Origin: Clostridia bacterium
GTDB lineage: Bacteria; Bacillota; Clostridia; TANB77; CAG-508
Length of the DNA stretch: 64,000 nt
Assembly (NCBI GenBank): GCA_017528085.1
Contig: JAFXPH010000011.1
Coordinates: 146,732 to 210,731 of the forward strand
Direction of reading: 5' to 3'
Shown: positions 53,424-62,717 of the stretch, piece by piece
How the letters are laid out: each line of letters opens with the position of its first letter
How positions within the stretch are numbered: position 1 is the first letter of the stretch
The notes under the pieces: generated by a model
The model's input: the letters and a program-made list of their open reading frames with translations, nothing else
Databases searched by the model: none
What the model was told of the DNA's origin: nothing
Made by a program: the position numbers and the translations under genes

Positions 53424-53458
53424 AAAAAGAATAGCGTCATGCTATTCTTTTTTGTTTT
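53424..53458 (+). terminator. Terminator of the bofA-like to 52510 operon
   Basis: AAAGAATAGC pairs with GCTATTCTTT around a GTCAT loop, then T run. Confidence 0.87.
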
Positions 53459-53506
53459 TGTATATGTTAAAATTACCTTGAAGATATTTTGTTGGGAGGA
53501 ACAATT

Positions 53507-54046
53507 ATGAAAAAAGAAAAAATTGCAAAATATTTTTTATACTTCATGATGTATGCTATTATTGGATGGATTTATGAAGTAGTTTTAGAAACTTTTATTT
53601 ATAAGTGGGGATTCTCAAATAGAGGAGTTCTATTTGGACCATACTGTCCAGTATATGGTTTTGGCGCTTTAGCATTTATATTTACAGCATATAAATTAAT
53701 TAAAGATAAACCATTAAAGAAAAAATTATTATTAATACCAGTTATATTTTTATTATGTATGTTTATAGCAACAGCTATTGAACTATTTACTAGTTATCTT
53801 TGCGAATGGACAATGGGTTCTTGGCCATGGCAAACATACAAAGATTATGCAATTAATTTCCAAGGAAGAATTGCACTTTCACCATCAATTAGATTTGGTA
53901 TTGGAGGAGTAGTATTCTTATATCTACTTCAACCACTATTTGAAAAATTAACAGACAAACTTGGAGAGAATAAAACAAAAATTATTGCTTGCGTTTTAGG
54001 AGTAATAGTTATAATTGATATGATTTATACATTTTTAATTAAATAA
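53507..54046 (+). CDS. Putative ABC-transporter-type (CmpB family) membrane protein
   Basis: 179 residues with five helices. WIYEVVLETFIYKWGFSNRG and VLFGPYCPVYGFGALAFIF match the CmpB-like family (often labelled putative ABC-transporter type IV). It is not known whether members work with ABC ATPases; no ATPase gene is near. The ATG at 53507 follows GGGAGGA; the in-frame TTG at 53489 is before it. 11 bases before the CYTH gene. Confidence 0.87.
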   Translation: MKKEKIAKYFLYFMMYAIIGWIYEVVLETFIYKWGFSNRGVLFGPYCPVYGFGALAFIFTAYKLIKDKPLKKKLLLIPVIFLLCMFIATAIELFTSYLCEWTMGSWPWQTYKDYAINFQGRIALSPSIRFGIGGVVFLYLLQPLFEKLTDKLGENKTKIIACVLGVIVIIDMIYTFLIK

Positions 54047-54057
54047 GGGGATGAAAG

Positions 54058-54633
54058 ATGTCTAGTAGAATTGAACTTGAAAAAAGCTACTATGTAGATG
54101 ATGAAAAAATTCTTTTAGAAAACATTAATAAAAATGGGTTTGAAAAAGTAGAAGATTCTGTGGAAGAAGATACTTACTTTTCAGATAAAGAAGAAACATT
54201 TATCAAAGACAGAGTATGCTTAAGAACAAGACTTACAAATGAATCAAACCTAGAATTAACTTTTAAAGCTGCTTCATCAGAAATTACAGAATTATTTGGA
54301 AAAAGAGAAGTTAATTTAAGCTTAAATAAAGAAGATTATGAAGATACTATTTTTATGTTAGTTGCCCTTGGCTTTAAGAAGTATGTATCTTTTAAGAAAC
54401 ATAGAATAACTTATTCTAAAGTTATAAGAGGACTAGAGCACAATATTATGCTTGATGAAATAGATGGTATTGGTAAATTTGTGGAACTTGAAATAATAGC
54501 TGATGACAGTATTGACAAAGAAGTTTTACACGAAGAATTAGTTAAATTCTTAGAAGAAATGAATGTAAGTTCTTTTAAAGAAAAGAATGAACCTTATAGA
54601 GATATAGTAAAAAATGCGGAAAGTAGTAGATAG
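54058..54633 (+). CDS. CYTH-domain protein (class IV adenylate cyclase / thiamine triphosphatase family)
   Basis: 191 residues. The tunnel fold is seen as RIELEKSYYV, VCLRTRLTNESNLELTFKAA, KHRITYSKV and IMLDEIDGIGKFVELEIIAD. The classic ExExK start reads E-L-E-K here, with the Lys one position early, so the catalytic set is slightly changed. CYTH enzymes act on triphosphates. Start behind GGGGATG. In operon with the CmpB-like gene; a terminator overlaps the stop. Confidence 0.88.
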   Translation: MSSRIELEKSYYVDDEKILLENINKNGFEKVEDSVEEDTYFSDKEETFIKDRVCLRTRLTNESNLELTFKAASSEITELFGKREVNLSLNKEDYEDTIFMLVALGFKKYVSFKKHRITYSKVIRGLEHNIMLDEIDGIGKFVELEIIADDSIDKEVLHEELVKFLEEMNVSSFKEKNEPYRDIVKNAESSR

Positions 54634-54650
54634 CTACTTTCCTTTTTATT
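54617..54650 (+). terminator. Terminator after the CYTH gene
   Basis: GGAAAGTAG pairs with CTACTTTCC, followed by T run. Confidence 0.86.
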
Positions 54651-54733
54651 TATGAAATTATTGTGTCTTTATTGATTTTTGGCTAAAAAAAGTATAAAAT
54701 ACTACCATAGTTTAAAGAAGAAGGAGATTAATT

Positions 54734-55651
54734 ATGAGTAAAACATTAATTTTTGGACATAAAAATCCAGATACAGATTCAATAACATCAAGTTTAGTAA
54801 TGGCAAACTTAGAAAAAGCATTAGGAAATGATGTTGAAGCATGTAGATTAGGAAAAATAAACAAAGAAACTCAATACGTATTAGATTATTTAAAGATGGA
54901 TCCACCAACACTAATAGATAGTGTTGAAGATGGTGCTGATGTTATATTAGTAGACCACAATAATCCAATGGAAAGTATTGACAACATAGATAATGTAAAT
55001 GTAAAGAAAGTTATCGATCACCATGCAGTAGTATTAACAACAGGATATCCTTTATACTATAGAGCAGAACCTTTAGGATGTACAGAAACAGTTCTTTACA
55101 AATTATATAAAGAATATGGTGTTGAAATAACAAAAGAGATTGCAACACTTATGGTATCAGGTATCGTATCTGACACATTATTATTCAAATCACCTACATG
55201 CACACCAATGGATAAAGAAGTTGCAGAAGAACTTGCAAGAAAAGCTGGTGTTGACATAGTAGAATATGGCTTAGAAATGTTAAAGGCAGGAACAGATATT
55301 TCTGATTTATCAGTTGATGAAATATTAGCATTAGATGCTAAAGAAATTGATATCAAAGGAAATAAAGTTTTAATTAACCAAGTAAATACAGCATCAATCG
55401 ATGATGTTATGAAGATGAAAGATGCATTAGAAGAAGGAATAAATAAAGCTATTGAAGAAAAAGGATTAGATTTATTCATGCTTCTAATTACAGATATAGT
55501 AAATAGTAATTCACAAACTATTTCAATTGGAAAAAGAGCTGATTTAGTAGAAAAATCATATAATGTTGTTTTAGAAGATAATACAGCACTTTTAAAAGGT
55601 GTTGTGTCAAGAAAGAAACAAGTTATTCCAGTTCTTACAGATAATGCTTAA
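54734..55651 (+). CDS. ppaC: Manganese-dependent (family II) inorganic pyrophosphatase
   Basis: 305 residues. GHKNPDTDSITS, LVDHNNPMESID and VIDHHAVVL are the DHH-superfamily metal motifs, and the C-terminal domain ends in VVSRKKQVIPVLTD, with SRKKQ binding the substrate phosphates. It hydrolyses PPi in the cytoplasm. The window also contains hppA, a membrane PPase that conserves the same energy. AAGGAG lies before the ATG; own terminator. Confidence 0.95.
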   Translation: MSKTLIFGHKNPDTDSITSSLVMANLEKALGNDVEACRLGKINKETQYVLDYLKMDPPTLIDSVEDGADVILVDHNNPMESIDNIDNVNVKKVIDHHAVVLTTGYPLYYRAEPLGCTETVLYKLYKEYGVEITKEIATLMVSGIVSDTLLFKSPTCTPMDKEVAEELARKAGVDIVEYGLEMLKAGTDISDLSVDEILALDAKEIDIKGNKVLINQVNTASIDDVMKMKDALEEGINKAIEEKGLDLFMLLITDIVNSNSQTISIGKRADLVEKSYNVVLEDNTALLKGVVSRKKQVIPVLTDNA

Positions 55652-55659
55652 ACGATAAT

Positions 55660-55690
55660 TTAAAGAGCCATAAAAATGGCTCTTTTTTAT
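55660..55690 (+). terminator. Terminator after ppaC
   Basis: AAGAGCCAT pairs with ATGGCTCTT, then T run. Confidence 0.87.
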
Positions 55691-55751
55691 TGTAATTATT
55701 GACAAAATATTATAAAATAACAGTATCTAAAATAAATGGAGTGAAGTTCGT

Positions 55752-57482
55752 ATGAAGATAAAATTAGAATCTGGTCGAATTAGTTTTAAAATAATTTTAT
55801 TAGTACTAATTATAGTAATCGCTATTGCAGCAGTAGTAGTCATTAGTTCAAATAAAAATAAGAATATAACTTTTACTGAAGTAATAACATATAATTATTT
55901 CCCATTATACACTTTAGATGATAAAACTGGAGTAATAGATAGGGAAGGAAATACAGTTATTGAACCTAAGTATGTTGATATTTTTATTCCTAACCCTGCA
56001 CTAGATGTATTTGCTTGTGTTGATGAAGAAGGAAATGTAGACTTTTTAAATAAAGAAGGAAAGCAGTTATTTACTCAATATGAAGGCGTAGGATTAGTAT
56101 TCCAAGTAGATTCTGAATCAGAGATTGAAAGTGGAGTACTTTCATATGTTGAGAATGAAAAATATGGATTAATTGATCTAAATGGTATCAAACTTACAGA
56201 TGCTATTTATGATGATGTTGCATCATTAGTTGGAAGACCAGGAGCTATTTTAGTTAAAAAAGATTGGAAATATGGACTTTTAGATTCTAAAGGAACACAA
56301 ATTATCGAGTGTGTTTATAACACTATTAAAGCAGATGACTATTCATCACAACATGATGGATATAATAAAACAGGTTATATAGTATCTGTAAAAAAAGACG
56401 ATGGAGTTTTTTATGGATATATAGATTATAAAGGCAACAAAGTATTAGATACAAACTATGAATCAATAAGTAGAGTAAGCATTGAGTCACAAGAAGATAT
56501 TTATTTAATTGTAATGCAAAATGGTAAAAAGGGTGTACTAAAAAATGGAAAACAATTAATTAAAACAAGTTATCAATCAATTAGATATTCTGGAGTATCA
56601 CAAATATTTGTTGTTGAGAAAACAAGAAAATATGGTTTTATCGATATAAATGGAAAAGAAATCCTAAGACCAGCATATACAAATTATGCTATCTCAAATG
56701 GATATATAACTATTGAAGATGATGGCAAGGTTGTAATGTATGATTTTAATGGAAATATAGTAAAGACTAATGCATTTAAAACTATTCAAGAAGTTGATGA
56801 TACTGCATATTTTATAGCTCAAGATAGCGATGATAAATATACAGTAATTAGTAAAGATGTTAGTTTAAATGATAAATATGCATCACTTGCATATGCATAT
56901 GATGACTACTTTATCTTTTCAAATGATGAAGGAAGATATGGAGTACTTCATGTATGGGAAGGAATTGTAGTAGAACCAACTTATGCATACATACTTCCAA
57001 TATCTGGAGTTAAAGCTATTGAAGCAAGAACAGATGAAAATGCAATAGATGTATATGACTCAAAGATGGAGAAAATTATTTCTGAAAAAGATGGAGTTGT
57101 AATTCCAATTGATGATAAATATACAGCAATTTATAATGATACTGAAATGTACTATATAAATGCGAATGGAAACTTAGTTCAAAATACTGAAGTATTTCCA
57201 AACAATAGCATTTACGCTGTAGAAAAAGATGAGAAATGGGGATTCCAAGATAGAAACGGAACTATAGTTGTTCCTTGCGTATATGACTTAGTTACAGAAG
57301 TAAATGAATATGGATTTGCAGGCGTTTGCCAAGGAGGTCTTTGGGGAGTTGTTTCTCAAAATGGTGATGTGATAGTAAAACCATCATATGAAATTGAATT
57401 CTTCTACTTACCAAGTTTCGTTGGTAAATATAGATTAGTTGCAAATGAAAATGCAGTATGTTATGAACTTGAATCAAGATAA
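55752..57482 (+). CDS. Membrane-anchored WG-repeat protein
   Basis: 576 residues. A helix at residues 13-31 anchors the protein. The rest is a set of WG/KWG repeats (KYGLIDLNGIKLTDAIYDDV, KYGLLDSKGTQIIECVYNTI, KYGFIDINGKEILRPAYTNY, KWGFQDRNGTIVVPCVYDLV), about ten units of roughly 50 residues. WG repeats fold into beta-structures used for binding proteins or polymers outside the membrane. A ribosome binding site of weak form (GGAGTGAAG) precedes the ATG. First gene before the nucleosidase gene, 12 bases apart. Confidence 0.85.
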   Translation: MKIKLESGRISFKIILLVLIIVIAIAAVVVISSNKNKNITFTEVITYNYFPLYTLDDKTGVIDREGNTVIEPKYVDIFIPNPALDVFACVDEEGNVDFLNKEGKQLFTQYEGVGLVFQVDSESEIESGVLSYVENEKYGLIDLNGIKLTDAIYDDVASLVGRPGAILVKKDWKYGLLDSKGTQIIECVYNTIKADDYSSQHDGYNKTGYIVSVKKDDGVFYGYIDYKGNKVLDTNYESISRVSIESQEDIYLIVMQNGKKGVLKNGKQLIKTSYQSIRYSGVSQIFVVEKTRKYGFIDINGKEILRPAYTNYAISNGYITIEDDGKVVMYDFNGNIVKTNAFKTIQEVDDTAYFIAQDSDDKYTVISKDVSLNDKYASLAYAYDDYFIFSNDEGRYGVLHVWEGIVVEPTYAYILPISGVKAIEARTDENAIDVYDSKMEKIISEKDGVVIPIDDKYTAIYNDTEMYYINANGNLVQNTEVFPNNSIYAVEKDEKWGFQDRNGTIVVPCVYDLVTEVNEYGFAGVCQGGLWGVVSQNGDVIVKPSYEIEFFYLPSFVGKYRLVANENAVCYELESR

Positions 57483-57494
57483 AGGAGTAGTAGT

Positions 57495-58208
57495 ATGATA
57501 CTAATTCAAGGTGCAATGACAAGCGAGATAGGACTTCTAATAGAAAACTTAGAAGAAAAAGAAGAGCTTGAAATTGAAAAATGTAAGTTTTATAAAGGAA
57601 AATATTCTGACAAAGAAGTTTTAATTTCTAAAACAAATATTGGACTTGTAGAAGCAAGTTATGCAACAATGGTTGCAATTAAAAACTTCAAGATAGACAC
57701 AATTATCAATCAAGGTACAGCAGGAGCTGCAAGAGAGTTTTTAAAGAAGTATGATATCGTTGTAGGCACAAGTTCAATTAATGGTAACTCGTTCCTAACA
57801 GGAGAAAAAGATATAGGAGAGGGAAGTGATCCATTCGAGTGGAAGCTTCTTAACTTTATTGAAGGTGAAGATAAAATCGTAGAAGAAAAAGCTTCTATAG
57901 ATTTAATTAATAAATTTAAAATATATGAGATGAGCTCTAATATGAATAACATTTACTATGGCAAAATTGGCTCTGGAGACTTCTGGAATAGAGAGATGGA
58001 CAGAGTAAAGTATCTAGCTGAGACATATGATTTATTAGTAGAAGAGATGGAGACATATGCTGTTTATACTATTGCGAATAAACAATCAATTCCATGTATA
58101 AGTATTAGGGTTATATCTGATAATGCATTAACAGGTGAGTCTTTTGATAAAGAGACAGGAAAATACTCACAAGAAAAAGTTATTGAGTTTGTTAAAGAAT
58201 ATATGTAG
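57495..58208 (+). CDS. MTAN-like nucleosidase/phosphorylase (PNP/UDP family)
   Basis: 237 residues. INQGTAGAAREFLKKYDIVV has the G-T-A-G loop, IGSGDFWNREMDRVKYLAET matches the family's purine-pocket start, VEEMETYAVY is the ribose-binding Met-Glu-x pattern and SDNALTGESFDK the purine-side Asp. This fits nucleosidases of the MTA/SAH type or a futalosine-hydrolase-like relative. It is shorter in the N-terminal strand than DeoD. Start behind AAAGGAG. A second member of this fold superfamily, deoD, lies at 62718. Confidence 0.85.
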   Translation: MILIQGAMTSEIGLLIENLEEKEELEIEKCKFYKGKYSDKEVLISKTNIGLVEASYATMVAIKNFKIDTIINQGTAGAAREFLKKYDIVVGTSSINGNSFLTGEKDIGEGSDPFEWKLLNFIEGEDKIVEEKASIDLINKFKIYEMSSNMNNIYYGKIGSGDFWNREMDRVKYLAETYDLLVEEMETYAVYTIANKQSIPCISIRVISDNALTGESFDKETGKYSQEKVIEFVKEYM

Positions 58209-58211
58209 TTT

Positions 58212-58245
58212 ATAATCCACAATTTATTATTAAATTGTGGATTAT
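58212..58245 (+). repeat. Perfect 15-bp inverted repeat between the nucleosidase and YhiN-like genes
   Basis: ATAATCCACAATTTA (58212-58226) and TAAATTGTGGATTAT (58231-58245) pair completely around a 4-base loop. There is no T run after, so it is not a normal terminator. It may be an mRNA processing or stability element, or a binding site. Confidence 0.7.
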
Positions 58246-58263
58246 GTTTAGAAAGGAATCAAT

Positions 58264-59514
58264 ATGAAAGTATTGATAGTAGGTGGTGGACCTGCAGGAA
58301 TGATTGCTGCAATTTCTGCTGCCAAAGATAATAATGAAGTAGTTATAATTGAAAAGAATAATGAACTTGGAAAGAAGATTTTAGTTACAGGAAAAGGAAG
58401 ATGCAATATAACAAGTTCAGTTGATATATCAGAATTTACAAATTACATTCCAGGTAATGGTAAGTTTTTATATAGTGCTTTCCAAAATTTTACAAATAGG
58501 GACATCATTGATTTATTAGAAAAGAATGGTTTAAAAGTAAAAGAGGAAAGAGGAAATAGAATATTTCCAACTACAGATAGAGCAGAAGATGTAAGACGTA
58601 TTTTAGAACAAGAAGTTTATAAAAATGGTATAAAAGTAAAATTAAATTCTAAAGTAAAAGACTTAATTATTGAAGAAAATGTAGTAAAAGGAATAGTCTT
58701 TGAAAATGGCGAGAAGCTTTTAGGAGATAAAATTATTATTGCAACTGGAGGAAAGAGCTATCCAGGAACAGGATCAACTGGTGATGGATATGTTATGGCT
58801 GAAAAGGCAGGACACACTATAAATAAAATTAGAGGATCACTAGTACCACTTGTAAGTAATGATAAATCTTGCCCAGAACTTCAAGGGTTATCTCTAAGAA
58901 ATGTTGGAATACAACTAGTAGATTCTACTAATAATAAAAAGATATATGATGATTTCGGAGAAATGCTATTTACTCATTTTGGAGTAAGTGGTCCAACTAT
59001 ATTAAGTAGTTCAGCACATTTATTAAGATATAAAAATGTAGAAGAACTACTAAAACAAAATAAAATTAAACTATTTATCGATTTAAAACCAGCACTAACT
59101 ATAGAAAAACTAAATGAAAGAGTATTAAGAGATTTTGAAGAGTTTAAAAATAAAGAGTTTAAAAATAGCTTAGATAAATTGTTACCTAAAAAGTTAATTC
59201 CAGTAGTTATAAAAAAGGCAAATATTGATGAATATAAAAAAGTAAATGAGATTTCAAAGGAAGAAAGACTTAGATTAATAAATGTCTTAAAGAAATTTGA
59301 AATTACAATTAACGACTTTAGACCAGTAGAAGAAGCTATAGTTACAGCAGGAGGAATTCCTACTAAGGAAATCAATCCTAAAACTATGGAATCTAAAATC
59401 GTAAAAGGATTATTCTTCGCTGGAGAAGTAATAGATGTTGATGCTTATACAGGCGGTTTTAATTTACAAATAGCATATTCAACAGGATATACTGCAGGAA
59501 TGCAGGATATATAG
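58264..59514 (+). CDS. HI0933/YhiN-family flavoprotein
   Basis: 416 residues. The FAD-binding start VLIVGGGPAGMIAAISAAKD and family motif GKKILVTGKGRCNITSS are clear, followed by FAD contacts GGKSYPGTGSTGDGYVMAEK and C-terminal EVIDVDAYTGGFNLQIAYST. Members are putative NAD(P)/FAD-dependent oxidoreductases of unknown substrate. AAAGGAATC lies before the ATG. Downstream of the 15-bp inverted repeat, and 8 bases before the DUF4153 gene. Confidence 0.92.
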   Translation: MKVLIVGGGPAGMIAAISAAKDNNEVVIIEKNNELGKKILVTGKGRCNITSSVDISEFTNYIPGNGKFLYSAFQNFTNRDIIDLLEKNGLKVKEERGNRIFPTTDRAEDVRRILEQEVYKNGIKVKLNSKVKDLIIEENVVKGIVFENGEKLLGDKIIIATGGKSYPGTGSTGDGYVMAEKAGHTINKIRGSLVPLVSNDKSCPELQGLSLRNVGIQLVDSTNNKKIYDDFGEMLFTHFGVSGPTILSSSAHLLRYKNVEELLKQNKIKLFIDLKPALTIEKLNERVLRDFEEFKNKEFKNSLDKLLPKKLIPVVIKKANIDEYKKVNEISKEERLRLINVLKKFEITINDFRPVEEAIVTAGGIPTKEINPKTMESKIVKGLFFAGEVIDVDAYTGGFNLQIAYSTGYTAGMQDI

Positions 59515-59522
59515 GAGGTTTT

Positions 59523-61142
59523 ATGAATAAGATTAAATCATTTATTAAAGAAGCTTCAGAACAATTGGTAGTCATATATAAAAGATTTCCAATTAGTATG
59601 CTAATTATAGCATTTATAACTATTATAGGTTATGTTCAATTACAATTTAATGTTTTTAATGGAAGAACTTTTGAAAGGATATTAATGATTTTCTTAATAA
59701 CTTGTCCAGGAACATTAGTTGTTGAATCATTTGACAAAAAACGTTCACCATTTACTTACATCGGATGTGCTTTAGCACTAGGAATTGGATATGTTTTTTA
59801 TAAACTATTGAATCAAGATACATTTAGCAGTGCATTAAGAATAACTGAAAACTGGCTATTCTGCTATATGGGATCTTTAGCACTTGGATTTGTTTATGTT
59901 TTAAATAAGAAAAGTGGTCAAGAAATTAAAAAGTACTTGCTTGGTACATTTTGTAATGGTCTTCAAGTAGGCATATACTATGGAGTATTTTGCCTTGGAA
60001 CATTACTTTTATATGGAATAATATATGTACTATTTACTAAAGGCGGTTCTGATGTATATTTTAATTTACTAGAATTAACATTTGGACTAATATTTGTTCC
60101 GTTTTGTATTGGCTGCTTTACTAATATAAAAGAAGATATAGCAGGATTCTTAAAAGGACTTTTAAAATATGTTCTTTTCCCAATTGCTGTTATAGCTACT
60201 ATATTAATATATGTATATTTTGCAAAAATATTTATTAGTCAAGATATTCCAAGCAATCAAATATTCCCAATTATAGCTACACTATTTGTAACTGCATTTC
60301 CAGTTCTTATCATTTCAAATGAATTTAATAAAGAAACTGAAAATAAAAATCGTTTAAATAGAATATACAGCTTGCTTTATATACCATTTATATTAATGGA
60401 AATATATTCAATGGGAGTTAGAGTAAGTGATTATGGATTAACAGTCCCAAGATATATGGCATTTGTATATGTTGCAATGCAAATAATTTTAATAGGACTT
60501 ATTCTATTTAAAGATAGTAAGTATTTAGATAAGTTCTTACTTGCTGGAATAATTGCTGTTATTATAATAACTGTTAGTCCAATTAATGCTGAAAAAGTAT
60601 CTATTATGTCTCAAAAGAATAGATTTAATAAAGCAATGGAAGTATTAGATGCTAAAGGAATAGATGCATTAACAAGAGAAGAGTTACAAGCTATTTATAA
60701 TCCATATCAATATATTATTAGATATGATGATTCATTTAAAGATGATAGAGTAACTAAAGAAGTACAAGAAAAATTATATGAAAATCATGCTTATCAATAT
60801 GAATATAATAACTATGAATATAAGTATTATAATCAAAGAATTAATGGGTTCGATATAAGTAACTATTCTAAAATGTATGAAGTAGATTTTTATGGAAGCG
60901 ATTCAGATAAAACAGTTACATTTAAAAATAATGATGATAAATTAAATATAACAATAGATGAATCTAAAATGAAAGATTTGATGAACCAAGCTTCAGAAAG
61001 AAATGAAAACTTTGGAATAATAATATCTACTGATAATGAAAATTATGATTTTTATTTTACTAATATAAATTTAAGAATAAATAATCTTTCAGGAGAAATT
61101 GAATATATTAGTAATGTAAGTGGATACGTATTTGAAAAATAG
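59523..61142 (+). CDS. DUF4153-like polytopic membrane protein
   Basis: 539 residues. About eleven hydrophobic helices fill the first 360 residues, with the DUF4153 hallmark LNRIYSLLYIPFILMEIYSM and GVRVSDYGLTVPRYMAFVYV near residue 285-325. A soluble domain (about 365-539) follows, with Tyr/Asn-rich repeats (YQYEYNNYEYKYYNQRINGF). Function unknown. GGAGGTTTT lies before the ATG. Operon with the YhiN-like gene and with the small gene at 61153. Confidence 0.82.
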   Translation: MNKIKSFIKEASEQLVVIYKRFPISMLIIAFITIIGYVQLQFNVFNGRTFERILMIFLITCPGTLVVESFDKKRSPFTYIGCALALGIGYVFYKLLNQDTFSSALRITENWLFCYMGSLALGFVYVLNKKSGQEIKKYLLGTFCNGLQVGIYYGVFCLGTLLLYGIIYVLFTKGGSDVYFNLLELTFGLIFVPFCIGCFTNIKEDIAGFLKGLLKYVLFPIAVIATILIYVYFAKIFISQDIPSNQIFPIIATLFVTAFPVLIISNEFNKETENKNRLNRIYSLLYIPFILMEIYSMGVRVSDYGLTVPRYMAFVYVAMQIILIGLILFKDSKYLDKFLLAGIIAVIIITVSPINAEKVSIMSQKNRFNKAMEVLDAKGIDALTREELQAIYNPYQYIIRYDDSFKDDRVTKEVQEKLYENHAYQYEYNNYEYKYYNQRINGFDISNYSKMYEVDFYGSDSDKTVTFKNNDDKLNITIDESKMKDLMNQASERNENFGIIISTDNENYDFYFTNINLRINNLSGEIEYISNVSGYVFEK

Positions 61143-61152
61143 GAGAATAAAA

Positions 61153-61422
61153 ATGGAAGAAGAAATAAAAAATTTAAAAGAAGAAATAGATAGAATTAAA
61201 GAAAGAAATAAGAAAGTAGAATTAGATAAAAAATGGGAGACATCTTTTACAAGAAGATTATGTATTGCAATTCTTACATATATAATAGTAGTTTTCTATA
61301 CAAACTTAATTAGTAAAAGTTCAAACATATTCTTATCATCTTTAGTTCCAGTAATTGGTTTTTTACTTTCAACATTATCTTTAAGGTTAGTAAGAAAAGT
61401 ATGGGAGAAAAAGAATGTTTAA
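61153..61422 (+). CDS. Small protein with coiled coil and two membrane helices
   Basis: 89 residues. Residues 1-35 form a charged coiled coil (MEEEIKNLKEEIDRIKERNK) and two hydrophobic helices follow (LCIAILTYIIVVFYTNLIS and LSSLVPVIGFLLSTLSLRLV). The ATG follows AGGAGAATAAAA; an in-frame codon at 61120 is inside the previous gene. Its end overlaps the YigZ start by 8 bases. No family recognised; it belongs to the DUF4153/YigZ operon. Confidence 0.7.
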   Translation: MEEEIKNLKEEIDRIKERNKKVELDKKWETSFTRRLCIAILTYIIVVFYTNLISKSSNIFLSSLVPVIGFLLSTLSLRLVRKVWEKKNV

Positions 61423-62035
61423 TTCTATAGACAGTAATCAAACAGCAGAGATTACTGAAAAGAAATCTAAATTCATAGCAAATGTCATAAGTGTTAGTTC
61501 AAAGGAAGAGGCTGAAAAATGTATTAATGATATTAAAAAGAAAAATCCTTTAGCAAGACATAACTGCTATGCATATAGCATATATTCTAAGGAAGGAATC
61601 CAAAACAGAATGAGTGATGATGGTGAGCCAAGTGGTACAGCTGGCGCTCCGCTTCTAAATATTTTAACATCTAGAGAAATTACAAATACATTAATTGTAG
61701 TTACTAGATATTTTGGAGGAATCTTGCTTGGAACAGGAGGCTTAGTAAGAGCATATACATCAGCTGCACAGGCTGCACTTGAAAAAGTAAACATCATAAA
61801 GAAAGATTTGGGACTAATTGTAAAGATTGTAGTTTCATATTCTGATGTTGACAAACTTAAATATTACTTAAGCCAAAAGAAAACTACTATAGTAGATTCA
61901 GAATATTTAGAAAACATTATTTTAAAAGTAGAAATATCAAAAGAAGATTATGATACCTTGACAAAAGAAGAAAATGATTTAAACTTCCATATTATTAATA
62001 AAGCAGTTATAGAAGAAACGTACATAAATATATAA
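61415..62035 (+). CDS. YigZ/IMPACT-family protein (UPF0029)
   Basis: 206 residues. KKSKFIANVISVSSKEEAEK, HNCYAYSIYSKEG, RMSDDGEPSGTAGAPLLNIL and VTRYFGGILLGTGGLVRAYT are the UPF0029 signatures. The C-terminal 80 residues are the ferredoxin-like UPF0029 domain. Relatives bind to ribosomes or to GCN1-like proteins in eukaryotes; bacterial function is not settled. Overlaps the end of the small gene at 61153. Confidence 0.92.
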   Translation: MFNSIDSNQTAEITEKKSKFIANVISVSSKEEAEKCINDIKKKNPLARHNCYAYSIYSKEGIQNRMSDDGEPSGTAGAPLLNILTSREITNTLIVVTRYFGGILLGTGGLVRAYTSAAQAALEKVNIIKKDLGLIVKIVVSYSDVDKLKYYLSQKKTTIVDSEYLENIILKVEISKEDYDTLTKEENDLNFHIINKAVIEETYINI

Positions 62036-62103
62036 ATATTTTTATTGTAAATAAAAATAATAATATATATAATAAAAGGGAAGTAAAATCTTGGAGGAAA
62101 AAA

Positions 62104-62700
62104 ATGAGATTATCAGATGAAAAAGGTATAACTATAGTTGCCTTAGTATCAACTATAATTGTATTCTTAATTATAATAGCTGTATCAATTGGATTAATAA
62201 TTGGCCCTAACTCAGTAACAAGAAGTGCCGAAAATGTAACTTATACATCAGTAGCACAGACAGTACAAGATCATTTCACTGCGTATGCAGGAACTATGGA
62301 GGATGATTTTACAGATATATTTGGCCATTTATTAGGCAATGGTGAGCTTGCTGAATTTAAATTCAATGGTGGCAAATCACTATACTACATAACTAGAAAA
62401 GGTATGGAAAAAATTGCTAATGGATATGTAGAAGATATTAATCCAAGAAAAGCTTTTTTAAGTATAACAGCTTTAAGCAGTTATACCGATGAACGTATAG
62501 AAGGACAAACAATAGATTTTACTGCAGATAATTATGATTCTATTTATAATCAACTAAAAAAAGGTAACTTATTTTTAGTTGATAAAAATTATAATATAGT
62601 TTATATGAGAAAAGGAGAAGCTTATGGTGAGGTTTCACCAGTAAAAGCTGCAGAAACTCCAGTAGATGCAAAATGGTGGGTTGAAGATACATCACCTTAG
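62104..62700 (+). CDS. Prepilin-like protein with N-terminal cleavage/assembly helix
   Basis: 198 residues. The N-terminus MRLSDEKGITIVALVSTIIV matches the prepilin-type leader (charged, then Gly at -1, hydrophobic helix). The glutamate at +5 is missing (I-T-I-V-A), as in many clostridial pseudopilin-like proteins. A globular domain of 170 residues follows (YTSVAQTVQDHFTAYAGTME). No pilus assembly ATPase or peptidase gene is near. GGAGGAAAAAA lies before the ATG. Seventeen bases before deoD. Confidence 0.75.
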   Translation: MRLSDEKGITIVALVSTIIVFLIIIAVSIGLIIGPNSVTRSAENVTYTSVAQTVQDHFTAYAGTMEDDFTDIFGHLLGNGELAEFKFNGGKSLYYITRKGMEKIANGYVEDINPRKAFLSITALSSYTDERIEGQTIDFTADNYDSIYNQLKKGNLFLVDKNYNIVYMRKGEAYGEVSPVKAAETPVDAKWWVEDTSP

Positions 62701-62717
62701 AAATATAGGAGGGAAAT

